NCBI GenBank assembly: GCA_037951105.1
Contig: JBAMJV010002917.1
Span: 1-64,000, forward strand
DNA: 64,000 nucleotides
Origin: Echinarachnius parma
Lineage: Eukaryota; Echinodermata; Echinoidea; Clypeasteroida; Echinarachniidae
Reading direction: 5' to 3'
Positions within the stretch are counted from its first letter, which is position 1; each line of letters starts with the position of its first letter. A program made the translations under genes and the position numbers. Positions 36,885 through 62,309 of the stretch are shown piece after piece. The notes beneath the pieces were generated by a model. That model had not been told where the DNA came from. It worked only from the letters and a program-made list of their open reading frames with translations, and made no database searches.

Positions 36885-36972
36885 TAAAAAGGTGTGCCAC
36901 AATGTGGCCACTATCATAGATAGGTTGGCTGCTATGGACAGGTAGCCACTAATACAGGTTTGACTGTATTTA
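36885..36972 (-). mobile_element. Family A element fragment
   Basis: GGCCACTATCATAGATAGG, GGACAGGTAGCCACTAAT and ACAGGTTTGACTGTA; only one inverted end survives. Confidence 0.6.
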
Positions 36973-37104
36973 TTTGGGGTAGAGCCCTTGATATAACTTA
37001 TACAGTACCAACAGTGAATAGTTTCTATTTGGTGCAATCTTTCTTTATTCTTAGACTTAGTCACCGATCGAGGACACACATTGCTCACTTATTACTCATC
37101 CGCT

Positions 37105-37790
37105 GTACTCACTTATATTATGATCCAGGGTATTTATTGCCTTGCAGGTATATGATTTCATGATAACTTATGACTCAGGCCAGGGGTATTTTGGGCATTA
37201 TTATCCATCAATTTATTTTCAACCATTCATAGAGTTCATGTACATGTACATGTATATATTGTTAGGCATACCTGTACTTCTATTTTGTTTTCAAAAAGAC
37301 CATTATATATTTATTAATCAATTGCTACATAATTGTTATACGTAATGTACAAATTGTTCTTAAATTAAAATTTGTATCCAATGCAAAAAAGTAAAATATA
37401 TGTTTTACTCATGTTGTATGATCCAGGGTATTTAAATTGCTTTACATGTTTATGATTTCATGCTAACTTATGACTCAGGCCAGGGGTATTTGGGCCTTGG
37501 GGTATTTGGGGCATTATTGTCCATCATTTCTTATCCTTCTATCACTATGTACCAATTGTACATGTAGGCATGCCTTATTAAACAAATCCAAAAGAACATT
37601 AGTAATAAAGTTTGTTTAAATTTCCATTGAAAGTGCGTAAATCAAAACATTACGGGTTAGGTAAATGGCTTTATTCATAATTGTTTATTTTATCCCCTAA
37701 AAGATCCAAGGTATTTCCTCATAGTCCTGTTGGTAAATGAATTCAAGCTAACGCATGACTCAGGTCATGTCATGGATATAAATAGATGAT
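37105..37790. repeat. ~300 bp imperfect tandem repeat, 3 copies
   Basis: Units begin GATCCAGGGTATTTATTGCC (37122), GATCCAGGGTATTTAAATTGC (37421) and GATCCAAGGTATTTCC (37704), each followed by GATTTCATG or an equivalent, CTTATGACTCAGGCCAGG and, in the first two, GGCATTATT plus TCCATCA. Confidence 0.75.
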
Positions 37791-38138
37791 TCCATTAATC
37801 CATTACCCAAGTGCTGCTTTTATCTACCATAACTACATGTATACAAAATATAAATGTTTATACTCATTAAAGTGGATAATGTAACAATTAAATTTCCATC
37901 ATTTTAAGCAGACCTGTAACGTATCATATCATTGGTTTTCATTGAGCTTCACACATTTTTGAAACAGAAAACCATTTCTACAGGACTACATGTTTTTGTA
38001 ACCACAGCCGACAACTGTTTATTCTAATTTCCATGGTAACAACATTCCATGACGGATAGAGTGTTATGGGGAAAGGGGCAATTTACATGGTTGTTCTTCA
38101 AAGAGTTCAGAAGTAACATCTTGGGAAATGCATACATT

Positions 38139-38534
38139 TTAAAGGGACTTAGTAACATTGTCCAAATCCTCAAAATAAAATTGTAATTCTAGCGGTTCCT
38201 TTATACCTTGTTGTATTCGTATTAACAATAAAATCATGGGACAGCTTTCGGTTTTTCAAATTTCCCTTTCATTACAAAGATATGTATGATTGAAGTATTT
38301 AGATAAGAAAATCTCCGGGCGAGATTTTCATCCCTGTACAAAGTGAATGCAGTGAGTTGGTGAATATCACCCAATATCACTTTGCATTTTCGCTCATTAC
38401 TTGGCCATACATTGTCCATTTGACCTGAAATTTTCACACAATACCCTGAGGACATATGAGATAACAACAGTATACATTGCATCAACCATTCATCAGTTTT
38501 TGCACATCTCAACAAAGTTACTAGATCCCTTTAA
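38139..38534 (-). mobile_element. Family B MITE, reverse copy
   Basis: TTAAAGGGACTTAGTAACAT to GTTACTAGATCCCTTTAA with TTAA at both ends. The right TTAA is shared with a second, truncated B copy. Confidence 0.88.
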
Positions 38535-38621
38535 AGGGATTTAGTAACATTGTCCTCCAAATCCTCAAAATTGACTTGGAACTCTAACAATAAAAGCATG
38601 GGACAAGTTTCGGTTTTTCAA
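38531..38621 (-). mobile_element. Truncated family B MITE abutting another
   Basis: Starts TTAAAGGGATTTAGTAACAT directly at the end of the previous copy. It skips from AACTCTAACAATAAA to AGCATGGGACAAGTTTCGG, then ends inside TTTTTCAAAT. Confidence 0.8.
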
Positions 38622-39789
38622 ATAGGATAACTGAATAAATGAAACACAAGTTTGATCATCATCAAAAATATATACATTAGATCTACTTCAATAATTGAAA
38701 CAACATCAAATTAAATGGTTCTGAGTGCAGAGAAGCATGAGTAAAAGTCAATTGAATAATCTTTCCATAATTTCTTGCAAACTTTTCAATCTACATACAT
38801 GTATACTGTATCACCAAGATACTTTGCCCCAAATATATCAAAAATGAAAGTTCACAAAAACCAATAATTAAATTACCATCAACAATTTCCGTACCCTTTT
38901 ATGGGCATGACAAGGCCGCTTTAAAGAAAGAAAAAACAGCATTTAGTTTGTATTAGTTAGTTGCATGACATTGTTAATGACAAAATGTTAATTTTAAAAG
39001 TTTAAACCAATATTAGTCAAGGTCATTATCTGGATGTAAAGTTTCCTTTTGTGTTTTTGCATTAGAATATGAATTAAGTGCAGGCCTCTAACAGCAGTGG
39101 TACAAGTCATCTGAAATTCAAAGAAATTTGTATGAATTATGAGCAAACACAAGGTCAGCCTTATTTTCTTTTTAGCCGCAAAGAATTAAGTTTCTTTTTT
39201 GCCTCAAAGAATTGAGAGCGCAACCCTGGTCTTGGATTTCTCGGTAAAAGGATAAAAAGTGCAGGTACCTTGGTGGGGCCTAATATATCTATAGGTATTA
39301 GTATAATGGCATCCATAATCCACCAAGGACAGACTTTGCACACAATTAAAATCATTCAATATTATGCTTAGTGTTCAGTTTTAATTTTGTCAACCATTTA
39401 CGATTTCTGTTTTGTTATTTTATTTTATTTTATTTTTTTGGAGGGGGGGGGGGGGGGGGGGTAGGGTTGTCTGGCACCTTACCCCTATTAATTACACGGA
39501 AATGTACATGTATGTGTACTTGCATTTTTAATGGTGTTTCTAATACCCAACACACTACCCACGACACGTCCACGACCCGTGACTGGCACGTCTGAAGACG
39601 GGCAGAACTCTGACGGCTAACCAATTAGACCAACGTCCTATTCCTGTCACTGAACTCTGGAACTAGTCTATGTACATGTCCACGGGGTAGAGTCTATCAG
39701 TCTAAGGAGTAAAATTGGCCCAGCACCTTCTTATAAGGTATGTTCATAAGCAAGCATACACGTAGCTCGTACACATTATACAGTTAGAT

Positions 39790-40120
39790 GTATACATTGT
39801 GTACCCCAATGTATTCAGTGTGCACAGTATAAAAGGCCTATAAATCTATGTTGTTGTACAATAGTGCTACTAGTTTTACATGATTTCTTGTGGGAATGTT
39901 ATCTTTTTCTTTGTTAGACCTCTACATGTATATCTTTATTGTACAACTTAGTAGAGTTCTATCTAGACTAGAGCTCTGTACATCATTGTGCTCAGTATAA
40001 AAGGCCTATAGATATCGATATCTCAACAATGGTGCTACTATTTTTTTTTACTAGCTTTACATGATTCTTTGTGGGATTTTGTAATCTCTTCCTTTGCTAG
40101 ACCTAACTGTAGATCTCTTT
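39790..40120. repeat. ~190 bp direct duplication
   Basis: CAGTATAAAAGGCCTATA at 39827 and 39992, followed in both by GTGCTACTA, TTTACATGATT, TTGTGGGA and TTGYTAGACCT. 38622-39790 holds a G run at 39443-39461 and no gene. Confidence 0.7.
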
Positions 40121-40734
40121 TATGGTTCTTGGCCCAATATTCCCATTGTGTTTCCCACTGGCACTGTGGTCAAATGTAGCCTACCTACAAGTCTTATTGG
40201 TCATCTTTGTTTGGGGCCACCAGGTTCCTTAAATCCATTGTTGCTCTCAATAGTTGAAGAGAATTAACCAATAATTTTCTTAAATACATACTTCACGTGC
40301 TATAAAAGTACAAAATGCAGTTGCCCGATTGTCTAGGGCAAGTTAAAGCCAGTATTTAAGAGAAAATATCCTAGAGTAGTCAACTTTATTTGGGCAAGTT
40401 TATTCAACTTCTTTGAACTTTACTATCCCAACTTTCCCAAGAGGGCCAAAGTTTGAAAACTGTGAACAGTTTTTCATATAAAGTAAAATAAGTCATGCTA
40501 GGTTCAGGGTAACCATACTGTGGTCTGTTCCTAGGGTCTTTTCAGTTCAGAGCTGTGACCCGAGACAGCTCTGATCTGTAGACTGGGACCATCGTTGTCT
40601 CCAGTCCAGGTCTTGTCTGATTGAATTGTCCCCCTTTGAACAATCCAGTGTGACCTTGTGTCCTGGACCCAAGCAGGCATGCACACAATACACCAAGGAC
40701 AATGCCTGACCAATGCTACAAAATTAACTTTGTT

Positions 40735-40925
40735 GGCCATATTGCCCAGTCGGGACGGTAAAAACAAACTCTAGTGGCCCCAAACAAATAAAAACATTAC
40801 AAATTCTGCTATATATATATTGTATTCCCATTTAGGCCAGGGGAAATTTAGCTTCAATTTTAAATTTTGGTGGCCCGAGGCTGATTTTTTAAGTGGCCCC
40901 GGGCCAGTTAATTTCGAGCACTGAA
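40735..40925. repeat. GGCCC-rich dispersed repeat
   Basis: TTGTTGGCCATATTGCCCAG, CTCTAGTGGCCCC, TTTTGGTGGCCCGAGGC and GTGGCCCCGGGCCAG, ending TTAATTTCGAGCACTG. Same family as 53432-53650. Confidence 0.6.
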
Positions 40926-41349
40926 ATGCCTGACCATCTAGTTTTCGTTTTGACCAGAATGCAGGGTTTGAAATGAGTTTCTTGCTCATTTCGGACTGGA
41001 CATACTGTATAAAAATGGGCTTCACACAGCTCCCCCCATCACCACCTGAAATGCCCAAACACATAAAAGAGTCAATTTAGTTCAATTCAAAACAAATTTC
41101 AGAGTGATTCATGAGCAGAAGCTTGAAGAGTAGCCCTCTAAGTAATTTATTTTGTCCCCCCCCCCCCCCCCCCCCTGGAACACAAGTCTGGTCCAGGGTA
41201 ACCCTGGGGGTTCATCCAGGGTCCTTTCAATTAATCAGCTCAGCAAGGCCTGTTAACTGAGAGTGAGAGAGCTGTATCTAAAGGATAAATTGTCTGGGCC
41301 AGGCTGATTACAAAAAAAGGCAATTGTCCCCCTAATGAACAATCAGTCT

Positions 41350-41900
41350 GACCCTCTGCCCAGGGATCCCCAGTTCTCAGCTGCACAATGCACTATAATG
41401 CCTGACCTTGTGTGGACATACATGTACAGTATGCAATAGACTGTAAGTCTGTAACACACAATGCATCATACTAACTACACACGGTATCAATATATGTCCA
41501 CTACTGGCTTGCAAAATGTGAAAAGTACCTTTATAAAAGTTCTCAGTTTCCAGGTGCATAAGGCACTATAATGCCTGACCTTGCACGGACATACATCTAC
41601 AGTACAGTAGCACACAATCATGCATTCGTACTACACACACTTATCAACTATTAATTTATAATTCCATTAAAATATATTCTCAAGTCCTAATTTTCCCAGA
41701 CTAGTCCGTAAGACAGCAATCCCGCAAATTGTGAATGTTAGCCTCCAAAAGAGGACAGTATTACTCTAAAAAGTTCCCAGTTTCCTGTGCACAGTGCACT
41801 ATACAATGCCTGACCTTGCGTGGACATACCTACATGTACTAGGGTACAATGTATTCAACTATACGCACCAGCAGTGTGCAGATGGTACAGGCTATAATAC
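41350..41900. repeat. Imperfect repeat around ATGCCTGACCTTG, 3 copies
   Basis: TTCTCAGYT or TTCCCAGTTTCC, a TGCACAATGCACTATAATGCC block, CTGACCTTGNGTGGACATAC and CATGTAC recur at about 41370, 41540 and 41778. A weaker copy is near 40680. A C run sits at 41156-41175. Confidence 0.65.
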
Positions 41901-43370
41901 AGCACACAATCTGTGCCGAACAGTACAGTCTTTACTCATAGTACATAGTGCATAACATGACAAGTTTCAATGCACTGCAAAATGTAATGAATACAACAAG
42001 TTTGCGAAAATACAAAAGTATTGACATGTTGTATTTTTACAAAATAATGCCTTTCACAATGTTATGTCGCTGATTACCTATCAGTATCAAGGTGTCTATT
42101 TGTATAGCTCATAATATGATCAATATTGTCTTTTCATGCAAAATTGTAAAATACATATAGTTTGGGAAATCTATCTTACTAATTAATATAAAAAGAGAGC
42201 TAAATTTGTTTCCTACAGGGCTTCCCAGTTCCCAACTTTAAATATGAACGATCATCTCCAAAGTTGTATACATGTGTAAGTGACGTAGCGCCCTTCTCTA
42301 GAGCTCTCAACCGATCGTGAATTGTAAACATGTTTTCTAGCTGTATGATGTATCCACTACTAGACAGTCTAGACACTGATGGCTTGATAAGATCATCTGA
42401 TCACTAATTGCGGCAGTATGAGGGATCACTTGTAAATATATTCTGTTCTACTGATTTTACAAACTGATAACATTTCTTGGTCACTCTCTACGTCTAATTA
42501 TATGTACTGTACATGTGTGTACACAAGTTTACAGAAGCAAAATTTTTTCCTGGTGGCCCAGTCAGGCCAGTAGAATAGATAGAGGCTTATCAAATTTTGC
42601 TTTTAATCCATCCCAGAATTAATCTTACTAGTCTTAGAATGTCTCGTTCCAGTAAAGTGCTGCTTTGAGTTTGAGCTTGAAGATAAGTACACACTCCGCC
42701 CAATGAGCCAGAGCTCATTTCCAGTGCTAATTTCAAGCTTGTACTCTATATATATACATGTATGCCTGAATAACGTAAGATAGTTAATCATTTTCTATAG
42801 TCTGTTGATATACTGTCATCGCACTCATCAGCATTTGGCACAACCATTCACAGCCTTATCATCATCAACGTCATCATAATCAGTATCAATCATCGTCGTC
42901 ATTGGCATATCAATATTACAAGTTCTGCATACATAATCATTATTATTCACACATCATCATCGGCATCGCCATCATTATTTTGATTAGCGCAGCAAAATAT
43001 ATAATGTAGGTTAGGATTAGGAAAAGGAACACAAACATGTTAATTAATTGATTCATTAGTTTGTAATTGTACTAATAATACAATTTCTATTTTCCAGTAA
43101 ACATGTAAACATTAATAAAATGCATTTACAAATTTCCAAATAAATGAAAATTGAAATTGTGTGGTGTGGCCGTGCCCGGCCCGTGGGATATCAATTATGA
43201 CTCAAATCACTCAATCAGTCAATGTTTGAAATTGAATTAAAATAACAAACATAGAGTCTAAAATGCATAATGATATTTACAAATTATATGCAAAGTGATT
43301 ATTTTGTGACAAATGTTGTAAGGTAATAAACAGTTCATACACAAAATTACTAGTCATAGTACTAGTACTA
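41901..43370. other. No gene seen; scattered ATC microsatellite
   Basis: AT-rich intron. 42840-42985 is an imperfect ATC/ATT tract. Nothing else supportable. Confidence 0.5.
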
Positions 43371-43374
43371 GTAG

Positions 43375-43860
43375 TATCGCATTCTCGCGGTCGGCATGAC
43401 GTCACAGTCACGTGATTTCCCTAACTACGCGATCGGCCATTTTGACAAAGGGGCAAACAATTAGCGCGAGCGAGTGTTGACTGTACTGTGCAGTACTCTT
43501 GACATTAGTTAGCACGCTCATGTACATTCTGAACTTCAACAAATCGGGGCGAATTACATATCAAAATGAAGAACAATAATCACAGATCACAAATCTGAAG
43601 TTAGTTTTTTTAAACGTCTTACCAAAATCCAGAAAAAACAGATGTTTCATGGTCACTTTCTGCATTGCGTTTTGTGACCGTCGATTTCACTAGCGATCTT
43701 CGCGATGGGGATCGGCGGGGGATCGTTTAGCCGATGCGTGCGGCGCGGTGCAGTGCACAGTACAGCAACACACGCAGCCAGCGGCCACGGTGATTGGCGA
43801 TTGCATGTCAATCGCGCGCTGTCCCGATTGAATTTATGCATGATATCAGGAAATGTAAAT
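43375..43860. promoter_or_regulatory. CpG-rich, promoter-like block in KSR intron 1
   Basis: TGACGTCA (CRE, 43397-43404) and TCACGTGA (E-box, 43408-43415) are 3 bp apart, followed by GGCCATTTTG (YY1-like) at about 43435. A second CpG-rich stretch (43690-43820) has ATTGG (inverted CCAAT) near 43790. It lies ~2.2 kb downstream of KSR exon 1 and could be an alternative promoter or enhancer. Function inferred only. Confidence 0.4.
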
Positions 43861-45079
43861 AGATATATTGTATTTAATAAATTAATACATATCTATTAGT
43901 ATTAATACAATAATAATTATATACTTTTAATAATCTAGGCTGATTAGTTTTATAAGTTTTGTTAAGACTAAACTAGGCTAAATAAAAATAAACAAACGTT
44001 TATAATAGTTATGACATTATGATGAATTCTTTATCAACCCATCTTACCTTGATTTTTTTCTCTTTTATTTTACAGGGCTCGGCAGATTATATTTACTTCA
44101 GGAGAAGTAAGAAATAACCGACAACATATGATCTTCAAAAGATGAATGTTAATCACCAGATTTGTAAAGAGCGACACAACATAGTACTTACTTCCCAAGT
44201 CGCTTTTGATCTTGAGCTTATTTGAATCAACCATGTGACCATATTGATAAGTAATTTAAAGATATAATAGGATAGTGGCACATGCACCCCATTTATTCTA
44301 GAAAAGAAAACAATATAAAACATGAGATGACATTTAAAAAAAGGAATGTATACTGTGTGCCCCTCCTCCCCCAATAAATTTAGTGTACCCCCAATCAGAC
44401 TGACCATATGCTACTACCCCACTGATATGGGGGTCTTTAAAAGATATGTAGGTAATTTCATAACGCAGCGTTACCACACATACATATCATTCTTCCCGAT
44501 ATTGATTCGGCGATGAACAAGATAGTTCCCAGTAGTACCCATTTGTTTTTAATTACCCTATTATCTGCAAACTTTGATTATAAATGATCTGCGCAATACA
44601 AGTTTGTATAACTTCATTTCATGTCGCCTGGTTGTTCTTTATGTGTAATAAAGTGCAACATTATTATAGTACTTGCAATTTCATTTCATGTTAGAATAAA
44701 AGATGAAAGTTAAAAAGACATGTACGCAACATGGCATGCAATATGAACAGCAATTAAAGAACAGGTGGAACAAATCATGCAATAATAAACTTGACACCCG
44801 ACAGTTTAAATCTCATCCCAACATATAAAAGTTGAAGGTAGCAACATATTCATTATAATATTTACCCATGTTTTGAAAAGATGTGTTTTATTCTCCTTTA
44901 GTCTTTACTATTAATTATGTTGATCAATTTATCAGTAGCCTAATCATGCAATGTTTATAATTATGCAATGAATATATTTCTTTATCATTCAATTTGTATA
45001 AATCATAATTATTGTTCAATATGTTGAAAATAAATAAAGAAAAAATCTAACATGACACATCAAAATCATTCAACCCGAG

Positions 45080-45260
45080 GTGAGGTCGACGTGAGCGACC
45101 TTGTACCTCACAAACATCCATCATGAAGCAAGCTTGACGTTAGCAAACTTGCATCGTTGTACAAGGCTGACGTTAGCAACCTTGCGTCTTGTCCCAGGAC
45201 GGGTTGGCGTTAGCGATGGCAACTCGACCTCGCACTGCCGTTGCCAGCATGAGGTAAGCA
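45080..45260. repeat. GACGTTAGC short repeats
   Basis: CGACGTGAGCGACC, TTGACGTTAGCAAACTTGC, CTGACGTTAGCAACCTTGC and TGGCGTTAGCGATGG sit at about 45087, 45135, 45168 and 45206 (33-48 bp apart). Several are short imperfect palindromes. 43861-45080 to the left is AT-rich with no gene. Confidence 0.65.
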
Positions 45261-45983
45261 TTCATATTATTTATATGATTTTCCTGTGTTAGAATTTTAA
45301 AAAATGAAGAAACAAGTTAATAATGAATTTTATCAAAGAAAGACACAAGTCGGGTATAATTACATGAAATTGTTACACATTTCCTGCGTAAACCAAAACT
45401 AGGAATTTCAATTCTAGATTAGGATTTATAGACCGTAGTATAACTATAAAATAGTAAGATATTCACATGAACATTTTTTAGAAGGGATTAAGTAATAGTT
45501 AAACACTACTCAAAACATTCTAGACTAAACAATTCTGAGAAATCTGAATAAAAATTGATCCAAATGACCAAAATTAAATTGGAAAATGTTTAACTATCAG
45601 TATCACTAACATCAGTCACTATCATCAGTCATTTTCCAGCTCAAAATTAGTGGATATGGTTGGAAATTTTGAAAACTGTATTAATATCTGCAATAAGAAT
45701 ACAAAATCACCCGAATGTGACCGAAATTAATAAATGTGCACATCTCAACAACTGGTAGTGTAACTCCTGTATCGCCGCATGATTCGTGCGCGCGCGTGCG
45801 ACAAAAGCTCCGCCCGAGCTTCGGCTTACACAGGCATGACATGTGGTATACGCCTGGTATACCGCTAAATCCGTATGGCGAGTCCGCTTTTGTTTGCCCC
45901 TTCGCGCTCGGTTGTTAAGCGGAAGTTACCGTTCGCTAGTGAAAATCCCCGGATGTCCGACCGAGAGAATTACGAATGTTTAC

Positions 45984-46112
45984 CTCGACTTTTCTCATTT
46001 CGTGCTGTGTGAGGTCGCTTGTCGGCAGCCCACGCAAGCCGTCCAAATGGGCGATCCGTCCATTGACAACAGACTGGATATCTTCCAGGGCAGAAAGGCC
46101 ATCTCCAGCCAT
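45984..46112 (-). CDS. KSR: Kinase suppressor of Ras, coding exon 1
   Basis: 43 codons starting MAGDGLSALEDIQ and ending SDLTQHEMRKVE at GAG before a good donor GTAAAC. From memory it aligns with the N-terminal CA1 (coiled-coil-SAM) domain of KSR1/2: HLDGLR matches NLEGLR, and TSDLTQHEMRKVE matches TSNDLTQQEIRTLE. KSR is a cytosolic/membrane scaffold joining RAF, MEK and ERK; CA1 helps bind BRAF. I chose the ATG at 46110-46112 for its Kozak context (A at -3, G at +4) and because similarity begins just after it; an in-frame ATG at 46173-46175 would add 21 residues without clear homology. The frame stays open past the donor, but only the spliced form matches the family. Confidence 0.83.
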
Positions 46113-46963
46113 CGTTAAATCCTTCCAAATGTGTCGGTCAGGACAGTAGAATATCCACTCAATCGATGAGTACAAAAACGAGATCGATGCGTGGCGAAAT
46201 AATCCAAAAATTATGCATTTCTAATGTATCAGCCCAGACAAATTATACCAACGTTTACATCATAACTGCGGAAGTATATCGTCCAATGAGTAATATATAT
46301 ATGTTGCAAATATTGCGTTGTTTATATGTGTGTACACTTATATGTTCCGCGTTTACGCGAACGTATACGACGTACATATTCATCTCTAGCTAGCTAGCTC
46401 TATACGGCATGCAGTGTATATATATCGATGCATGCATGTGCGAGCGCACCATTGCGAGCGCGGTACCTATAAAACAGCAGCGGTCAAAGTCATCGGAAAA
46501 TGTTAAGTGATTTCCCCGGGCATGCTGGGCTCGGGTACCGAAGCAATACGCTAGAGCAATTCTACGTCTTGTGGGTAGCAGGTAGCAGGTAGTAAGGGCA
46601 GCTACATAATTGATGAAGGGATAATTTTGATAAAACTGTATGTTTTAGAGATTGTATTATAATTTGTTTTAATATCGTGATACACAATTTATTTTTTATA
46701 TTGATAATATTATAACATAATTTGTTAAAGAGAGTGAATACATGTGTATTTGTAAAAAAATAAGACATAATATATATTTTATATATATACATCCCTTTAT
46801 TAAAATGAAAGCGTCCAAGACAGACCAATTAGTTAAAAGGTCAAAATTGCCCGTATCTTTCGCAGCGCGCGCCGCCGCGCGCAGACTAGACCCGCCAAGC
46901 GCTTCCGCATTTAGCGGCGCGCGAAATAAATTGGCCTACCACAATAATTATTAACCAGCCAAA
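46113..46963. promoter_or_regulatory. Bidirectional KSR/RFC5 promoter region
   Basis: 851 bp between the divergent start codons. CpG-rich patches occur at about 46340-46560 and 46850-46930, separated by AT-rich DNA, and more CpG lies inside and beyond KSR exon 1 (45780-45950). A TATAAAA at 46468-46474 reads toward RFC5. An E2F-type site lies just upstream of the RFC5 ATG. Transcription starts cannot be placed from sequence alone. Confidence 0.6.
46919..46926 (-). promoter_or_regulatory. E2F-type site upstream of RFC5
   Basis: GCGCGAAA matches the reverse of the E2F consensus TTTSGCGC and lies 38 bp upstream of the RFC5 start codon in a GC-rich block. E2F control is expected for S-phase replication genes such as RFC subunits. 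The match is seen; its function is inferred. Confidence 0.5.
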
Positions 46964-61311
<14,348 letters not shown>

Positions 61312-61337
<26 letters not shown>

Positions 61338-61940
61338 CTTTGGTGGTGTGAATGGGGTATATGATGTATACCTGCACTCGTACTAGACCATCCCTTAACA
61401 TGAACATTTGTCGGAGAGATGTTTGCAGCAGAAGCTTAACTTACCAGTGTGATAGAGGTCTGTGATACGCATCCATACACTCATCATATCCCTAAACTAA
61501 AACATTTGTCAGAGAGATATCTGAAGCAGAGGCTTAACTTGCTGATGTTAAGTGGGAAAGGGGTATATGAAACACATCCATACTTGTAGAGAGATATTTG
61601 CAACAGAGGCTTAACTTTCTAGTATGAAAGGGGTGAGGGATACACATTGCTGCTCTTGTACATTACCCCTAAACATGAACATTTTGCTAAGAGATTTTTT
61701 GCAACAGAGGCTTAAATTACTGGTATGATAGGGGTCTGTTATACACATCTACAGGTATACTTATACTGTATCTCTAAACTGGAACATATCAGAGAGATGG
61801 TTGCAGCAGAGGTTTAACTTACTGGTGTGAAAGGGGTTTGTGATACTCATCTGCACTCGTACTAGACCCTATATATCTCTTAACGTGAGAGATATTTGCA
61901 ACAGAAGTAAAACTTAGCAATGTGAAGTGGGTAAGCATTC
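61312..61940 (+). repeat. Decayed ~100 bp tandem repeat spanning RFC5 stop and 3' UTR
   Basis: Seven units begin with a variant of GAGAGATNTTTGCAGCAG followed by GGCTTAAC, near 61312, 61413, 61511, 61588, 61691, 61791 and 61886 (spacing 77-103 bp). Within units, phrases such as GTGTGAAAGGGGT, TGATACACATC and CATGAACAT recur. Unit 1 includes the last coding codons (EMVAAQA-stop), so the array either grew from the terminal exon or captured it. Confidence 0.85.
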
Positions 61941-62301
61941 ATTATCATGGCAGATGTTAGGGTTTCAGAAGAATCCTCGCATTTGGTGCTATTTATGTAT
62001 CAGGTTACTCAGGTAAACATGAAATTGAACATTGCACAGAAATGGGCCTGTTCACATCGCAAAGGATGGTCTGATCTAAGGCATAGCCTACCTGGTGTGA
62101 AGGGGTTTAGGAATTCTTGTCATACCATGTCATGTTAATACTCATGTAAATTAAGGACATTGCAAGTGAAGATACATGTTATGGATTTCTATTTAGATTT
62201 CTATTTAATGATTTCTATTTAATGTCTTCCAGATAGTATGAGAGAAAAGACAACAAAAAAAAAACTGCTGAGAACTGCTTATGTGCTATAAAAGCAGATA
62301 T

Positions 62302-62307
62302 AATAAA
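62302..62307 (+). terminator. RFC5 polyadenylation signal candidate
   Basis: AATAAA, the first canonical hexamer I find after the stop codon, gives a 3' UTR of nearly 1 kb. It is followed by a T/G-containing stretch. An earlier, non-canonical signal cannot be excluded. Confidence 0.5.
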
Positions 62308-62309
62308 AT

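Larger units (their letters stand above)
1723..45983 (-). other. KSR intron 1 (44.3 kb, repeat-filled)
   Basis: Interval between the two KSR coding exons, with GTAAAC at its 5' end and CAATACAG at its 3' end in - strand orientation. Both flanking exons are phase 0. I found no additional KSR-like coding block, so one long first intron is the simplest reading. Its contents are the microsatellites, tandem arrays and mobile elements listed separately. An unannotated 5' or alternative exon could still lie within it. Confidence 0.75.

Noticed and set aside
45843..46118. 91 aa + strand frame over KSR exon 1
   Set aside because: Antisense shadow; the - strand reading matches KSR and has a proper donor.
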